Shown in pieces: positions 20,223 through 32,265 of a stretch of DNA of 64,000 nt. The notes below the pieces were generated by a model, which was not told the origin of the DNA, searched no databases, and saw nothing but the letters and a program-made list of their open reading frames with translations. This DNA comes from Rhinopomastus cyanomelas (taxonomy: Eukaryota > Chordata > Aves > Bucerotiformes > Rhinopomastidae): positions 868,001 to 932,000 of the forward strand of contig VXBP01000263.1 of assembly GCA_013400115.1 (NCBI GenBank), in the 5' to 3' direction. Within the stretch, counting starts at the first letter, position 1, and each line of letters starts with the position of its first letter. A program made the translations under genes and the position numbers.

Positions 20223-23200
20223 GTTAAGTCCATGATCTCTGAGACAAATATGTCTGTCACTAACCCTGCAAATGGACCTGGACAAGAAACCCATCTTCTT
20301 CTGCCTTCCCTGTTTGTGCAGCAGTGCGCCCCATAAAGCAAGGAACTGGATTTTGGGGGGAGCAAGGGGGTAGAAAATGAAGTCCCTCCTGCATCCCACA
20401 AGGTTTTCCTGTTAGAGAAGTCCTGCTGGTTCTCTTCTGTTGGGTTTGGAGCCATGATGTGCTGTGTGAGAAATACAGCCTTGTTTTTCAAACAGCATGT
20501 CCTTCCAGGTGGCACCTGGCCCAGGAGAGCTGCCATAAGGTTGTAACCAAAGTACTGCAGTGTCCTGGAAAGAGTCTGCTCCTGTTCTCCCACATTTGTG
20601 TTTAGGAAAAACTGAGGACATACCAGTCCTCAAAATGGGGGGGAAAGAAACACTTGAGGCTGGAAATTTCTACCATTTCCCTGGTCTTGATGTCCTTGAG
20701 CTCCCTGACTCCTCCAGGCTCTGTAAAATGCCTTGTTGTCTTCCAGTGGAGGATGAGCCTTGAGATGCTAGAGCTGGAGTTGAGCTGGTCAGTTCTGCCT
20801 GTGAAATGGTCCTGAGGGTGGATTCACTGCTCACAGGGAGCAGACGCATCGCTGAGGCAGCGAACACGTTGAGATTATGGATTTTGTTGGGAGAAACCAA
20901 CCCTGGCCAGCCTTTCAGGAGCCAGAGCATCCACCTCCAGGGTTGTCTCAGGCCTAACCCACTCACATAGCTTGAAGGTCTTGCAAATCTATGGACATGG
21001 CACCAGTGGTCCATCAGGGTTTTCACAGCACTATCTTCTGACATCAAGAGGTGCCTCCATGTTGATAGAAGTTGTCTGCATCTCTCCAGGCAGCTCTGGT
21101 GACTTCACTGTCCCCTGTGCCTGAGGCAAGACATGCTTCCATTACTCTCTCTCACTGCCACATGTGCTGTTGGGGCAGCCTTTCTCCTGGACATGGACCG
21201 TCATAATGACTTGTTGGGAACACTGAAACTTGCCTCCCCATCCTCCAGCCTGAGACCACCTTTTGCTGTCTTTCTGATGTTGTCCTGGCAGGACTTTGGC
21301 GTCCTGAGCCCAAGGAGTCTGTGTCCAGGCTCCTGAGTGTATTTTTGGCTTCTTTTTATGACACTTTCCTCAAAGAACAGTGATGTGGCAGCTGAGATAT
21401 GGCCTGCCAAAGCTGTCTGGCTGGGTGTCTGCAGAGTAAAGCCCTGCAGAACAAAACTGGGTACATGGAGATGTAGGCAAGACATGGGTGAGTCTTAGGA
21501 ACGTCATGTCTCGGGCTACTCCACCGTCGGCCAAGGTTTTCAGCACACAAATACATGCTTTTAGCTGGTAGCACAGCTGGCACCAGTGCCATACACCCCT
21601 GCCATGCCTGCCCAGGCACACTGCATGTGCCTTCTCCTGCACATGGGCACACTCCATGGGACAGTCCTCCAGCTTTGCTTGTGCTAGGTAACAGTGTGCT
21701 AGCTCAGAGGCTCCCAGCTGCACCAAACTCCTAGCAACACATGGTGGTCCCTTGTCCTGGCTTCTCACGGGGTCTGCAGCCACGGCAGAGCTGCTGCTGC
21801 TGCTCCCACAATGTGCCAGATGTCTGCCAAGCCCAGGCAGGTGGCTGCAGCCCTGTGCTTCTTGCTGTAAAAAAGCTGATGTGCCCAGATACCTAAAGTC
21901 TTGCATGGGCTTATACCAGAGACCTAGCTTCATGGCCCTGGCCCACAACCTGCTGTCCTCCTCTGACACTGCAGATGAGGCATTTCCTGGCTGTGGCCAT
22001 GTCCCAAGCCTTCAGCCCTTTCTTTCTCTGTCTCCTTCATCCTCTCTACAGTTCCAAATAAAGCCCCCACCTCTGTAGCAACAAGGACAGCAGGGCTGTG
22101 ATTCTTTTCCCCAGGGGTGGGTTTCTTGTCCCCCTGTCCCTGCCCTGCCCTTGTCCTTTAGGCTGGCTTGAGGGAGGATGTACTCAGCCCCGCCTGTGTA
22201 GATGGACTACACGGAGAATATTCAGGGCAGTTCTGTTAACCTGTAGCCAGGAGGATGCTGCCAAGGAGGCCACGCTGAAACCCAAAGCGGCTGTTTTTCC
22301 CGAGAGTCAGCATTTGGCAGGGAAAGCAGATGGACAAGTGGTGGAGCAGGGATGGATGGGAGAACCCTGCTAGTGGAGGTGCCCAGGGAAGGTGCTTGGG
22401 GAAGGTGTGCTGCCTTACCTGCTTGTCTCTGGGGATTCATCTCCATGGTGTCCTTATTGTCTGCTGAGTTTCTGGGAGGAGTCAAAAGGAGGCTGGGGTC
22501 ATTGCTGACCCTTCTACCATTACACGTGGCTCTTCCCTTGCTCAGTCTCTCTGTGCCCTGTGCCAAGCATCTCCTCCAGCAGGCACAAATGCTGGCTGGA
22601 CTTCTTCTTGCGTTACTCAGGAAGATCAGAAGATGGTCCTGGTGTCCCTCTCCGCTGGGCTGCTGTGTGGTTGGGCTGAGCCAGCCCCACTGTCAACGTT
22701 TGCCCCGCCGGGACCCTTTTCCCTTTATAGCTCAGCATTATCTCAAGGTCTCTGGTGCTGTGTTTGCCTTCCCCCCACAGCACCTGCCTGCCAGCCGCTT
22801 GCTTCCCACACAGCTCACTCCCACTCCTGTGTGCTAACAGGGGACTCATAAGGGTGTGGGAGCCCTCAGGGTGCTGCCAGCCCTGGGGCAGCGAGGCAAG
22901 TAGCAAGGAAGTTGCCCAGCACAGGATGGAGGGGAAGATACTGGGGATATCTCTCCTGTCAGCCTTTCTGCTGGGGCAGAGCTGGGCATTGTATTGAGCT
23001 AGAGACAGGGCACTGTTCCAGCCTGTCCCTGCTGCTAGCACTGGTGCTGGGCACATGGCTGGGCCCCTCTGCCCTGCCCTGCCCAGGCAGCATCAGCCTC
23101 TCCAGCCATAGGGAGTGCCAGGACTTCATCCAAAGCTGAGATGCTGTTAAAAATAGATCAGTTGTGAACTGGTTTTCTGCTCCTTGGTTCCTGGCCCAGG

Positions 23201-24114
23201 AGCTCATTCCTCTCTTTCTGGGCTGGCTTTAGAGCTCTCTGGATGCTGTGAGGCACAAGCTGGGTGCCAGCCTGCCATTTTGGGGCAGGCTGCCTGGGGA
23301 GAAGAGGGCTGCAGAAATCTTATGGGTGGCACAGCTGGCCCCCAGATACTCAGGGGTTCATGAGGGCTTTCTCCAAGAGAAAATGTGTCTCTGTAAAAAG
23401 AATCTGCTAAATATATGAGGAAGCAAAGCTGGGACAGGAGGGCCTGTTTGCTCTTCAGGAGAGGACTCAGGTACCCAGGTGCTCTTGGCCACACAGTGAT
23501 GCTCACACTTGGTCCCATGACTTCTCAGCTAACACCTGCAGGCTGCGCCTCCCTTCTGCTCCCAGCAAAGGTCTCTGCAGGAGCTGCCCATGCTGCTGTG
23601 GCGCACCGGTGTCCTGCTGAGTCTCTGGCTCTGCCACTGGTGTTCTGATCTCCCTTTCCTGTCCCCCTAGTTTGTCAGTGTGGTTTTTCAGGTGTGAACA
23701 TCGAGTCTGGAGACAATTTTCAGATGCAGCTGTGAAAGCCATTATCAGTGTCCCTGCTATCACCTACGTACGGTTCAGGGCTGCACAGAACTACTGAGCA
23801 ATTAATAGCAGCCCTGGTGATGAATTACAACCAAGACCTCCCAGGGTAAATAAATATGGGCTGATAACTGCTGATAAAATGAATTTCCATGAGATTTATT
23901 TTTGTAAAGCACCTTCCCTGTGCCTGTGGCTGCTTGCAGGGCTGCACGTCTCCTGGGGGAAGTCACATTAGCTCTGGCATTTTCCTCCCCAGCACCTTGT
24001 GCTTCCAACTAGAGCTGGAATAAAAATAAACGAAATAAACCTGAGTCCCTGCAGGAGCCAGGCAGGGGCAATCAGGGCAGCACCAAGGTGGGCAGTGAGG
24101 GAGACAACTGACGA

Positions 24115-24272
24115 GGACTGCCCAGGGCAGTGGTGGAGTCTCCATTCCTGGAGGTGTTGAAGGACAGCCTGGCTGTGGCCCTTAGTGCCCCGGTCTGGCT
24201 GACAGGGTGATGTTAGGTGATGAGCTGGATGAGCTCAGAGGGCTTTTCCAGCCTCAATAATTCTGTGACTCT
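24115..24272 (+). mobile_element. CR1 LINE 3' fragment
   Basis: Short decayed CR1 end: ctgcccagggcagtggtgga, gagctcagagggcttttcca and the terminal aataattctgtgactctga. Confidence 0.75.
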
Positions 24273-24889
24273 GAGACAAGGGTCTGAGTAGCTGCTCTAA
24301 ATACCTTTTCCCACTGTGATTCCACCTCAAACACACACAAAAAACTTGAGATGCTGCGTGGAAAACCAGTCTGTGCCACGGGCTTTGAGAGCCCCCCCAG
24401 CAGGTTTTGCCCATGGTGTGTTGCCTCTGAGGCTGTGTCTTCACTGCAGAAGCCGTGACTGGGGGTCGGTGCTGCATGTCCCTGGGTGCAGCTTTCCTGA
24501 TCCCAGGCTGGCTGTGGAGAGCAGCCACACCAGCACTGAGAGAGCCTTTGGCTGAACACCCCACCCGCCTGGTTTGCAAGTGAAAATGAGGTTTGTCTGG
24601 TGGCCAGCTCCACCCAAAGCATAAAATCAGACCCTTTGGCAGATGGCTGCTGCTGTAAGGAAATTCAGCAGTGCTGAGTCTGCCAGTACTCGGCTAGGAA
24701 ACATTCCACGTGGGGTCAGAGAAGTTTGGGGATGGATCTGTCAAAACTGCTGCTGGCAAGGGATTTGGAGACAGCTTAGGGACAGCCACCCCAGGCAAGT
24801 GTGGCCCCATTGCTCAGCACTGATGACGCAGTGTCTTCTCCCCACAGCGAGTCCTCCCCAGCCCCGGAGCTGTGTGGTCTCACAGAGCC

Positions 24890-24962
24890 ATGATGAAGCT
24901 CCTGCCTCTTGCCCTCCTCCTGCTTCTCCTGACAGCGCTGGAAGCCAGACACAAAGCTGCAG
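24890..24962 (+). CDS. MATN4: MATN4 coding exon 1 (signal peptide)
   Basis: Starts at tandem ATG codons (24890 and 24893) and encodes MMKLLPLALLLLLLTALEA, a classic signal peptide, then RHKAA. Donor GCAG|GTGAGC. An acceptor ttctccccacag ends at 24847, so this exon probably starts at 24848 with 42 bp of 5' UTR. Confidence 0.92.
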
Positions 24963-27900
24963 GTGAGCCCTGGAAGGTTGGGATTGCCCAGAGAAGAGAG
25001 AAGAATAGTGTGAAGGCAGTGAAGCCCTCAGCTGGCTGCTGGAGGTGGGGGAGCATGATACTTCTCCTTTGGAGGCATCACCCAGAGGGTGGAGGATTCC
25101 CCCAGGTGAAAGACCCCAACTTCCCAGCACTGCCCAGGGGAGCAGAAGCCTGAGCCTAGCCCAGTGTGGTGAGTCTGGTGCCACTTCACTTGCTTCAGGC
25201 ACATCCTAAGCATTGGCACAGCCCAGCTCAGGGCTTGCCACCCTCCTGCCCACAGGCTCTGACCTCTCCGGTCAGGCACAGGCTTGAGGAGCACCCCTCT
25301 CTCTGGTTTCCTATGCAAAGTGACCCCAGAAGCATCAGCTTATCTTCTCCTAGGGCAGAGGGAGCTAAACCAGTTCCAGCTTAAAAACACTCAAGCCACC
25401 GAGCAGAGAAAGGAGCTAGGAATGTCTTTGAGACCTTTGGAGCAGCTGAGATGGCCGTCCAGGTCTGGGCATCATCCCAAGGGGACTCAAAGTGTTTGCT
25501 TACCATTAGGGCCAAGCTCTTCAAGGCCTGGGTTCACACAAGCCAAGTTAAATATGTTCCTTGGCATTTCCCTCGCTAACCATTCCCTGGCTTGCTCTGG
25601 AAGTAGCACCCACATGTCTCGGAGAGACATAAGCTCTGCATTTCACTGCCTCCTCCTCTGCCCTTGTAAAACCCCTACAATGGAGGAAGCTTTCGATTTA
25701 GACAGAAACCAGCAAAATGCAGTAAAACTGGATACAGGCTGGAGCTGAGGGAGAGCAGAGAATCACTCAGAGGAGCCTTGTGGTGCCAGGCAGTGCAGCA
25801 GTAAGAGCCCGCGTCAGGCAGATGGCTGAGGCAGGAGCTGCAGCGTGCAGAGGTCAGCATGAGGCTCTGGACTGCTTTAGACTTCAGTGTTCTAGTTTGC
25901 TGCAGAGGTGAAGATGCTGCTGCTGAAACTTGTCAGATACTGACAGAGGAGTTCCTGCAGCCCCAGGGGCTGTGCCTGGCAGCAGGGACAGTGCTGGGGA
26001 AGAGGCGACATGTCCCTTTTCCCACAGCCCCATGGCCACGGCATGTCTTCCCAGCCTGCCATCCCTGCTCCCGCTCTGCCAGCAGCCTCCACAGGTTTAT
26101 ATGGCAGTGAGAAGGTGCTGGAATGTGGGGGCTTCCCCGACCTTCTCTTTCCATGCCTCACTGGGTGCCCCTTCAGCCATTTGATAGGGTTGTCTCTGAA
26201 CCATCTTTTTCTCCCCTTCCAGGCGTGAAGTGCAGGACAGGTCCCCTGGACATCGTATTTGTAATTGACAGCTCGCGCAGCGTGCGCCCCTTCGAGTTCG
26301 AAATCATGCGGCAGTTCATGATGGACATCATTGGCAGCCTAGACGTGGGCCCCAATGCCACGCGGGTGGGAGTGATCCAGTACTCCAGCCAGGTGCAGAA
26401 CATCTTCTCCCTCAAGACATTCTTCACTCGTGCGGACATGGAGAGGGCCATCAACAGCATCGTTCCGCTGGCCCAGGGCACTATGACAGGGCTGGCCATC
26501 CAGTATGCCATGAACGTGGCCTTCACCACGCAGGAGGGAGCGCGCCCCCTGCACAAGAAGATCCCCCGCATCGCCATCATCGTGACGGACGGGCGGCCCC
26601 AGGACCGTGTCACTGAGGTGGCCACCCAGGCCCGCAACTCTGGCATAGAGATCTACGCCGTGGGCATCCAGCGGGCAGACATGAACTCACTGAGGGCCAT
26701 GGCCTCAACACCCCTGGAGGACCACGTTTTCCTGGTGGAGTCCTTTGAGCTCATCCAGCAGTTTGGGAAGCAGTTCCAGGACAAGCTCTGCGGTGAGTGA
26801 GAGCCAGAGTTGTGAGGTGGCAAAGGATGGCCATGGTGCCTGCTCCACAATCAGGATAAAGGATGATCCTCAGAGGGGTGTTTGAGGTGGCTGTCCTTGC
26901 TGGGAGCAGCTGGGACACGGAAGAATTCTCCCTGATGGAGTACTGGGACAGGTAGCCTTTCTTCTTGCCCATCTTTCTTGTACCGAGGTAGATTGAGGAG
27001 AGCTCTGGAAGCACTGCAAGCAGTCCCTTCACCTGGCAGCCCTTCTCCAAGCAGGATGGGGCAACACCAGCAATGGGAATGCTAAAGAGCAGGGAATATG
27101 AGCTGGTTTCCCCACAGATGGCACAGCTGGGTGACAAGTCCCACAGCCCCATGCACATTCTGGGTGGCTCTGGCAGAGTCTCCTAAGCAGATACGGGCAC
27201 TGCATCAGCTGCATTTGTGTTTAATAGAACCTTAGCCATGGGCTACTGCTCCAGAGCTTCAGACCAGTCTGGGCTGGGGGTTGTTTCACAGCATGGCTGT
27301 TCTGGCAGGGGGTCAGGAGCTCACAGGCTGGTACGTGTATGTCCCCTCCCATGCTCTGCCAGGCTTTGCAAAGGCAACTCCAGCCTCTTCCAGGGAGCAT
27401 GTCCTTGCCAGGAGCAAGTGCCCACAGGGCTGTGTTAGTGCTGAGGTGGGGATCCAGAACTGATGTTGCCCGCCAGGACCCTGGTGTGCTGCTGTGCCTG
27501 AAGCTTTTGCCCTGCCTGTCACCTGCCTCTGCTGGTGCTCATGTCCCCGCTGGCCCTGCAGATCTGCATCCTCCAGCGTGTTCCAGCTGAGCTCAGGCTT
27601 TTGCTTACTGAGCTCGAGCTATCAATTCTATCAATTAATATTTAGTGTTGATTTAGTTCTTGGCTAGCTCAGAAAGCTTAGCCACTTCAGAAACCTGCCC
27701 AGGTCAGTGTCTGTGTGCTGGAAAAAAGTGGGTGAGCACTGGGGCTGGAAGGGCTGGGGCAGTGTGGGTTGTCCCAGCAGCTCTGGCTACAGAGACTGGG
27801 CCTGTGCAGGAGCTAGGCTCCCCATGCATCCCGTGTGCCTGTGGACAGCTCTGGTGCCTATTGTGTCTTGCAGGGGTGGACCTGTGTGTGGAGCAGCAGC

Positions 27901-30900
27901 ACGGCTGCCAGCACAGCTGCATCAGCACCCCTGGCTCCTTCCACTGTGAATGCAACCCAGGCTACAGGCTCAATGCCGACGGAAAGAGCTGCTCCCGTAA
28001 AAACCCTTTTGTTCACCCTCATTGTCACAGAAGGCTTGTAGTTGCAGGGCTCGTGGAGGGAAGGTGAAGCAGCAGAGGACCCAGCAAGGCCAGCAGGATG
28101 CTGAGTGCTCTGTTCACTGGGCATGCAGCCTGCCCGGGTCTGTAATGGCTGTGGGTGGTACTCAGCACTGCTAGATACTGGTCACTTCTCTGGGGTGGGA
28201 CGCTGGTGGGTCCTGGTCATAGAGCCATGGAATGGTCTGGGTTGGAAGGGACCTCCAAAGGTCATCCTGTCCAACCTCCCCCAGCAGGGAGCAGGGACAC
28301 CCTCAACTAGATCAGGTTGGCCAGAACCTTGTCCAGCCCTCCCTTGAATATCTCTAGGTTTGGGGCTTCAGTTACCTCTTTGGGCAACCTGTTCCAGTGT
28401 TCAACCCCCACTTCTGCTAAAGAACTTCTTCCTAGCAGCCCATTTCAATCTGCCCTTCTCTAATGTGAAGCCATTGCCCCCCATGCTACGGGACACTGCT
28501 GCTCAGCAGGGCTAGGTCCTCTGGAATGGGACACCTGGGGCTCACATGCATACCACCAGCTGAGGGGGCAGTGGGCAGTGGGTGACAGAAGGTTCATGTC
28601 CCAGCCCATGTGCACAGTGGCTTTGCTCTCCATGTTGAGCTGTTGTGAATCCCTGGAGTAGCCCCTGCTTGGCTGCCCTGGGGAGGCTTAGGCAGTAGGG
28701 TGATGAGTGTCCCATTCCCTCCAGTCATTGATGCCTGTGCGGACGGGAGACATGGCTGTCAGCACCAGTGCGTCAGTGCTCGTGGGTCGTACTCGTGCCA
28801 CTGCTACCCTGGGTACTACCTCAACCAGGACAAGAGGAGCTGCTCTAGTGAGTGTCCCTCTGCTTTCCTGTCCCTTCTTCAGTGGCTTCTTGCTCTCCAT
28901 CGCATTCCCTTTTTGCCCACCCCTCTCCTTCTCTCACCAGTGATTGATTACTGCAGCTTCGGAAACCACAGCTGCCAGCATGAGTGCGTGAGCATCCCCC
29001 ACGGGCACCAGTGCCACTGCCACAGTGGCTTCACACTGCAGCCTGACGGCAAGTCCTGCAGGGGTACGTCTGGCCTTGCATGGCATCATGGCATGGGCTG
29101 ATACTTTCAGGGTATCTCCAGGGGAAGGGCTGCTCCCAGACCTCCTCACCTGGATGGAGATAACTCTGTGCCCTTGATTTTTCTTCCAGCCACTGACCTC
29201 TGCAATGGAGTAGATCACGGCTGCGAGTTCAAGTGCATCAGCAGCGAGGGCTCCTACCACTGCGTGTGCCCCGAGGGCCAGCAGCTCCAGGCTGATGGCA
29301 GAGCATGCAGCAGTCAGTACCAGCACGTGGCTCTGAGCGTCCTCCTCACATAGGCTCTGTGCACCTCGCACGAGCTGAGACCCAACTTGAGGGCTGGGCT
29401 GGGAGGAGGATGGAAAGATGGCTGGGCTGGTGGAACTGCAGGGATGGGTGTGGGCTCATGTCCTCAAGGATGTGGCCCAGAATATGCAACAGCAGGTTCC
29501 TGAGGACATTTTCAGGAAAAGGGAGACTCTCCTGGGGTTGTCAGTGGGGGTTTTTGGGGCAAGACTTCCAGCCTCGCCCTGTGGAGTCTCCATATCTGAG
29601 GGGTTTATGCGGTGCCCTGAAGCCTAGCAGCTCTGCCTCAGCATTGGGCATCTTCACTCCGATGACGGCCCTTCTCCCCTTCCCCCTTGTGCCTATAGAG
29701 TGCGAGGCTGGGCACGTTGACTTGGTGATGGTGATTGATGGCTCCAAGAGTGTTCGGCCCCAGAACTTTGAGCTGGTGAAGCAGTTTGTGAACCGCATCG
29801 TGGACCTGCTGGATGTGTCCCCCCACGGTACACGAGTGGGACTGGTGCAGTACTCCAGCCGCGTCCGCACAGAGTTCCCACTCAACAAGTACCACAGTGC
29901 AGATGAGATCAAGAAGGCAGTGATGGAGGTGGAGTACATGGAGAAAGGCACCATGACGGGCCTGGCCCTCAAGCACATGGTGGAGCACAGCTTCTCCGAG
30001 ATGGAGGGGGCCAGGCCTCTGTCCCATAACATCCCCAGAATAGGGCTGGTCTTCACGGACGGACGCTCCCAGGATGACATCTCTGAATGGGCCAGGAGAG
30101 CAAAGGCGTCAGGTGCCAGGGGCTGGGGAACCCTAAATCACAGAGCTCTGGGCATCCTGGGGTGGTTCCTCTGGGGGATTGGCCATGTGGGAGGCTGCAG
30201 CAGCCAGCCTTGGGAGGCAAGGTCTGCCATGGTCACAGCAGCTGGCCCCTGCTGGGTATCTGTGAACTCTGGAGGAAATCCTGCACCCTTGGCTTTGCTT
30301 CCTGTGGGCTTGGGGCTGCTGGATGTGGGATAGCCAGCACAGTACTCAGGTCCATCCATGCTGCACAGGGATTGTCATGTTTGCCGTGGGTGTGGGCAAG
30401 GCTGTGGAAGAGGAGCTGAGGGCAATCGCCTCGGAGCCTGTGGAGCAGCACTTCTCCTACTCAGCAGATTTCACCACCATGACCCACCTTGTGGAGAATT
30501 TCAAGCTGAACATCTGCCCAGGTGGGTGTCCCTGTCCCTGGCCATGCTGGGGGCTCAGTCCTGAGCTGGAGAGGGCCCTTCATCCCATGCAGGGGTGGTT
30601 TGTGGGTCTGTCTCCCCATGTCTTGTGCCCAGGGTGTCTTGGTATCTCATTGGGCTGCGGTGGGTGTGGAGGTGGGTCTCAGGGAGAGAGTTGGAAGAGG
30701 AGGTAGAGCTGGGGATGACACGTGAGCATCCACTCTGGTCTGGGGTCTCACCCTGCTTTGAGGGATGGTGTCCCAGCAATGGGGGTGTCCTGTCTCCTCA
30801 TCCAGACCTGCAGTTCTGCTGGTGCTGGCTGTAGGAGGACCATGTCGGGTTACTATGGAGTTCTTGTCCCAAGGTAGGCTGGGGCTTCCCAGCACCTTTG

Positions 30901-31526
30901 GGACCCCTACAGAGCTGCAGCTATGGGGTCATCATGCCCCCTGGTACCCCAGTCTGAAGGCAAAGTGCTGGATGGCAGCCTGTGGGATGTCTGGCAGGGT
31001 GGGAGGCCTGACACCAAGCTTGCTCAAAGAGCTGCAGCCTGGAGTCAGGCTGGAAAAAGGAGGAAACAGAAGAGCCCCAAGGCTCAGGTCTGGTGTTGGT
31101 GGGTGGTTTTGAGGAATGGGGCCCGGTGCTGTGGGAATGTGACCCTGACAGCACCCAAACCCATGTGGTCACAGAGGAAGGCAAAGGGGTGACAGAGATC
31201 CGCAGCCCCTGTGAGTGTGAGGCACTGGTGCAGTTCCAGAGCAACACCATGGCCATCCTGCAGAGCCTGACTGAGAAAAATATCCTTTGGGGTAAAAAAC
31301 CACCACATCCTGGGCCTGCTGGGGTGTGGGACAGCCTGGGGACAGACCACACACTGAGCTGGGAGGGACGGATAAATAGAAGTAGGGAAATTTTAGGTTC
31401 CTGTAAGGGAAAAAAGCCATTTGCCCACCAGCCCACGCAGCTCGTGGTGTTTCCTTAACATGTTCACTCGCTCAGATGACAGCCAGGCTCGAAGACTTGG
31501 AGAGGCAGGTTGCCCACAAGAAATGA
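24890..31526 (+). CDS. MATN4: MATN4, matrilin-4 (complete, 621 aa)
   Basis: Secreted oligomeric adaptor of cartilage and other extracellular matrices that bridges collagens and proteoglycans. Exons: 24890-24962, 26223-26792, 27874-27996, 28725-28847, 28941-29063, 29190-29312, 29699-30112, 30369-30521, 31175-31279, 31468-31526; every junction is phase 1 and the sum is 1866 bp. Domains: signal peptide (1-about 20, MMKLLPLALLLLLL), vWA1 (about 26-214, MIDAS DSSRS, GTMTG, TDGRPQD, one N-glycosylation sequon NAT), four six-cysteine EGF modules (about 215-378), vWA2 (about 380-568, MIDAS DGSKS, TDGRSQDD), C-terminal coiled coil with a CEC cysteine pair (about 570-621). Two vWA domains with exactly four EGF modules fit matrilin-4; MATN1 has one EGF, MATN2 ten, MATN3 a single vWA. 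Human MATN4 is of similar length. The last intron is U12-type AT-AC, as known for matrilins. Synteny with RBPJL supports the name. Confidence 0.97.
26223..26792 (+). CDS. MATN4: MATN4 exon: von Willebrand A domain 1
   Basis: A whole vWA domain in one 570-bp exon, from VKCRTGPLDIVFVIDSSRS to FQDKLC. MIDAS residues are DxSxS (DSSRS), the Thr of GTMTG and the Asp of IIVTDGR. Acceptor ctccccttccag, donor TGCG|GTGAGT. Confidence 0.97.
27874..27996 (+). CDS. MATN4: MATN4 exon: EGF module 1
   Basis: A 123-bp symmetrical phase 1-1 exon: VDLCVEQQHGCQHSC, GSFHCECNPGY, DGKSC, with six cysteines. Acceptor gtcttgcag, donor C|GTAAAA. Confidence 0.96.
28218..28490 (-). mobile_element. CR1 LINE fragment in MATN4 intron
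   Basis: Inverted CR1 3' end (gggttggaagggacctccaa, caactagatcaggttggcca, aaagaacttcttcctagcag) between EGF modules 1 and 2. Confidence 0.92.
28725..28847 (+). CDS. MATN4: MATN4 exon: EGF module 2
   Basis: 123 bp: IDACADGRHGCQHQC, GSYSCHCYPGYYL, DKRSC, with six cysteines. Acceptor attccctccag, donor A|GTGAGT. Confidence 0.96.
28941..29063 (+). CDS. MATN4: MATN4 exon: EGF module 3
   Basis: 123 bp: IDYCSFGNHSCQHEC, GHQCHCHSGFTL, DGKSC, with six cysteines. Only 93 bp of intron separate it from EGF module 2. Donor G|GTACGT. Confidence 0.96.
29190..29312 (+). CDS. MATN4: MATN4 exon: EGF module 4
   Basis: 123 bp: TDLCNGVDHGCEFKC, GSYHCVCPEGQQL, DGRAC, with six cysteines. Acceptor tttttcttccag, donor A|GTCAGT. 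Confidence 0.96.
29699..30112 (+). CDS. MATN4: MATN4 exon: vWA domain 2, first part
   Basis: CEAGHVDLVMVIDGSKSVRP to WARRAKAS. MIDAS residues DGSKS, GTMTG and FTDGR are intact. Acceptor tgcctatag, donor TCAG|GTGCCA. Confidence 0.95.
30369..30521 (+). CDS. MATN4: MATN4 exon: vWA domain 2, second part
   Basis: IVMFAVGVGKAVEEELRAIA to VENFKLNICP completes the vWA fold and ends at the closing Cys. Acceptor catgctgcacag, donor CCAG|GTGGGT. Confidence 0.95.
31175..31279 (+). CDS. MATN4: MATN4 exon: coiled coil, first part
   Basis: EEGKGVTEIRSPCECEALVQ through FQSNTMAILQSLTEK. The CEC pair makes the inter-chain disulphides of matrilin oligomers. Normal acceptor (gtggtcacag), but the exon ends at a U12-type donor, A|ATATCCTTT. 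Confidence 0.95.
31280..31467 (+). other. MATN4: U12-type AT-AC intron in MATN4
   Basis: 188-bp intron starting ATATCCTTT at 31280 and ending AC at 31467, with the branch-site consensus TTCCTTAAC at 31451-31459, about 9 nt before the acceptor. Joining 31279 to 31468 restores IAQMTARLEDLERQVAHKK. No GT-AG alternative gives that frame. Confidence 0.95.
31468..31526 (+). CDS. MATN4: MATN4 last coding exon (coiled coil, stop)
   Basis: AQMTARLEDLERQVAHKK then TGA (31524-31526). Heptad-spaced Met/Leu/Leu/Val continue the trimeric coiled coil. The exon is entered by the AC acceptor at 31466-31467. Confidence 0.94.
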
Positions 31527-32259
31527 CCCCTGCGGTGGAGTGTGCGGCGCTGGGATGGGGCACGGGGATGTGTGGTAGCTCCGTGGCATTGTTATCGCTA
31601 GGATATTGTAAAGCCTCAGCATTTGTCCTTGTATCCCTAAATCCCCAGGTGGATGCAGAGTGTATTTAACAAAACCGAATACTTTAAAAGCCACCAAAAA
31701 GAACTTGAGCAAAAGCCCTGCTGCCATGCGGAAGGGGTCCGCTGCTGCGTTTGCCTTGTTCCGGTGTGGGATGAGGTGGGACAGCTGCGTGGGCAGGCTG
31801 GACTTTGGGCAAGTGTATGTGACACCCAGCCTTTTCCAAGAGTAATGGGGGTGAAGCAGCCCCTCTGGCCCTGAGCACCAAGTCAGTTGCTTTGCAAGAG
31901 AGAAAAGCTGCAGTGATCTCACCTTGAGAGCTTCTGCCGCCTCAGTGGCTGCTGCCAAGTACTGGGGGCTCAAGAGCTGGGATGGGTGGCAGTGCCCAGG
32001 GACAAGGGCTGCCTCACTGGTCCCTGGGGGTGCCCATTATGGGAAGATGAGTGGCGGGAACCGGCGGATTCCTTCGTCCCTGTTGATGGCAGAATGTTTG
32101 GGAATCGGTCATTGTATTGTTTGCATTTTTTATCACCCAGCTAAAAGGTAAGAATTCCTTCTCTAAATATCCATGAGTGTGTATTTATCTATTTCGTGTT
32201 GAGAGCAGGGTAGAGCTATTTTAAACACTTCTTTTATATACAGACATGTCTATCCTGAC

Positions 32260-32265
32260 AATAAA
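32260..32265 (+). terminator. MATN4: MATN4 poly(A) signal AATAAA
   Basis: Canonical AATAAA 734 bp after the MATN4 stop, followed by a GT/T-rich stretch (ggtttgtataacac, tcttgttttggg). It defines a 3' UTR of about 31527-32285. Confidence 0.8.

Larger units (their letters stand above)
14618..24847. other. Putative MATN4 intron 1 / upstream region, no exon seen
   Basis: About 10 kb without a recognisable exon. It contains CR1 fragments (18430-18660, 19905-20222, 24115-24272). The longest open frame, minus strand 21370-21969 (199 codons), matches no family I know and is within chance expectation. A TATA-like CATAAAAT lies at 24620-24627, about 270 bp before the MATN4 start codon, and could mark an alternative proximal promoter. 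Confidence 0.5.

Noticed and set aside
21370..21969. 199-codon minus-strand open frame in the putative MATN4 intron
   Set aside because: No similarity recognised, no splice or poly(A) context, and length within chance expectation.
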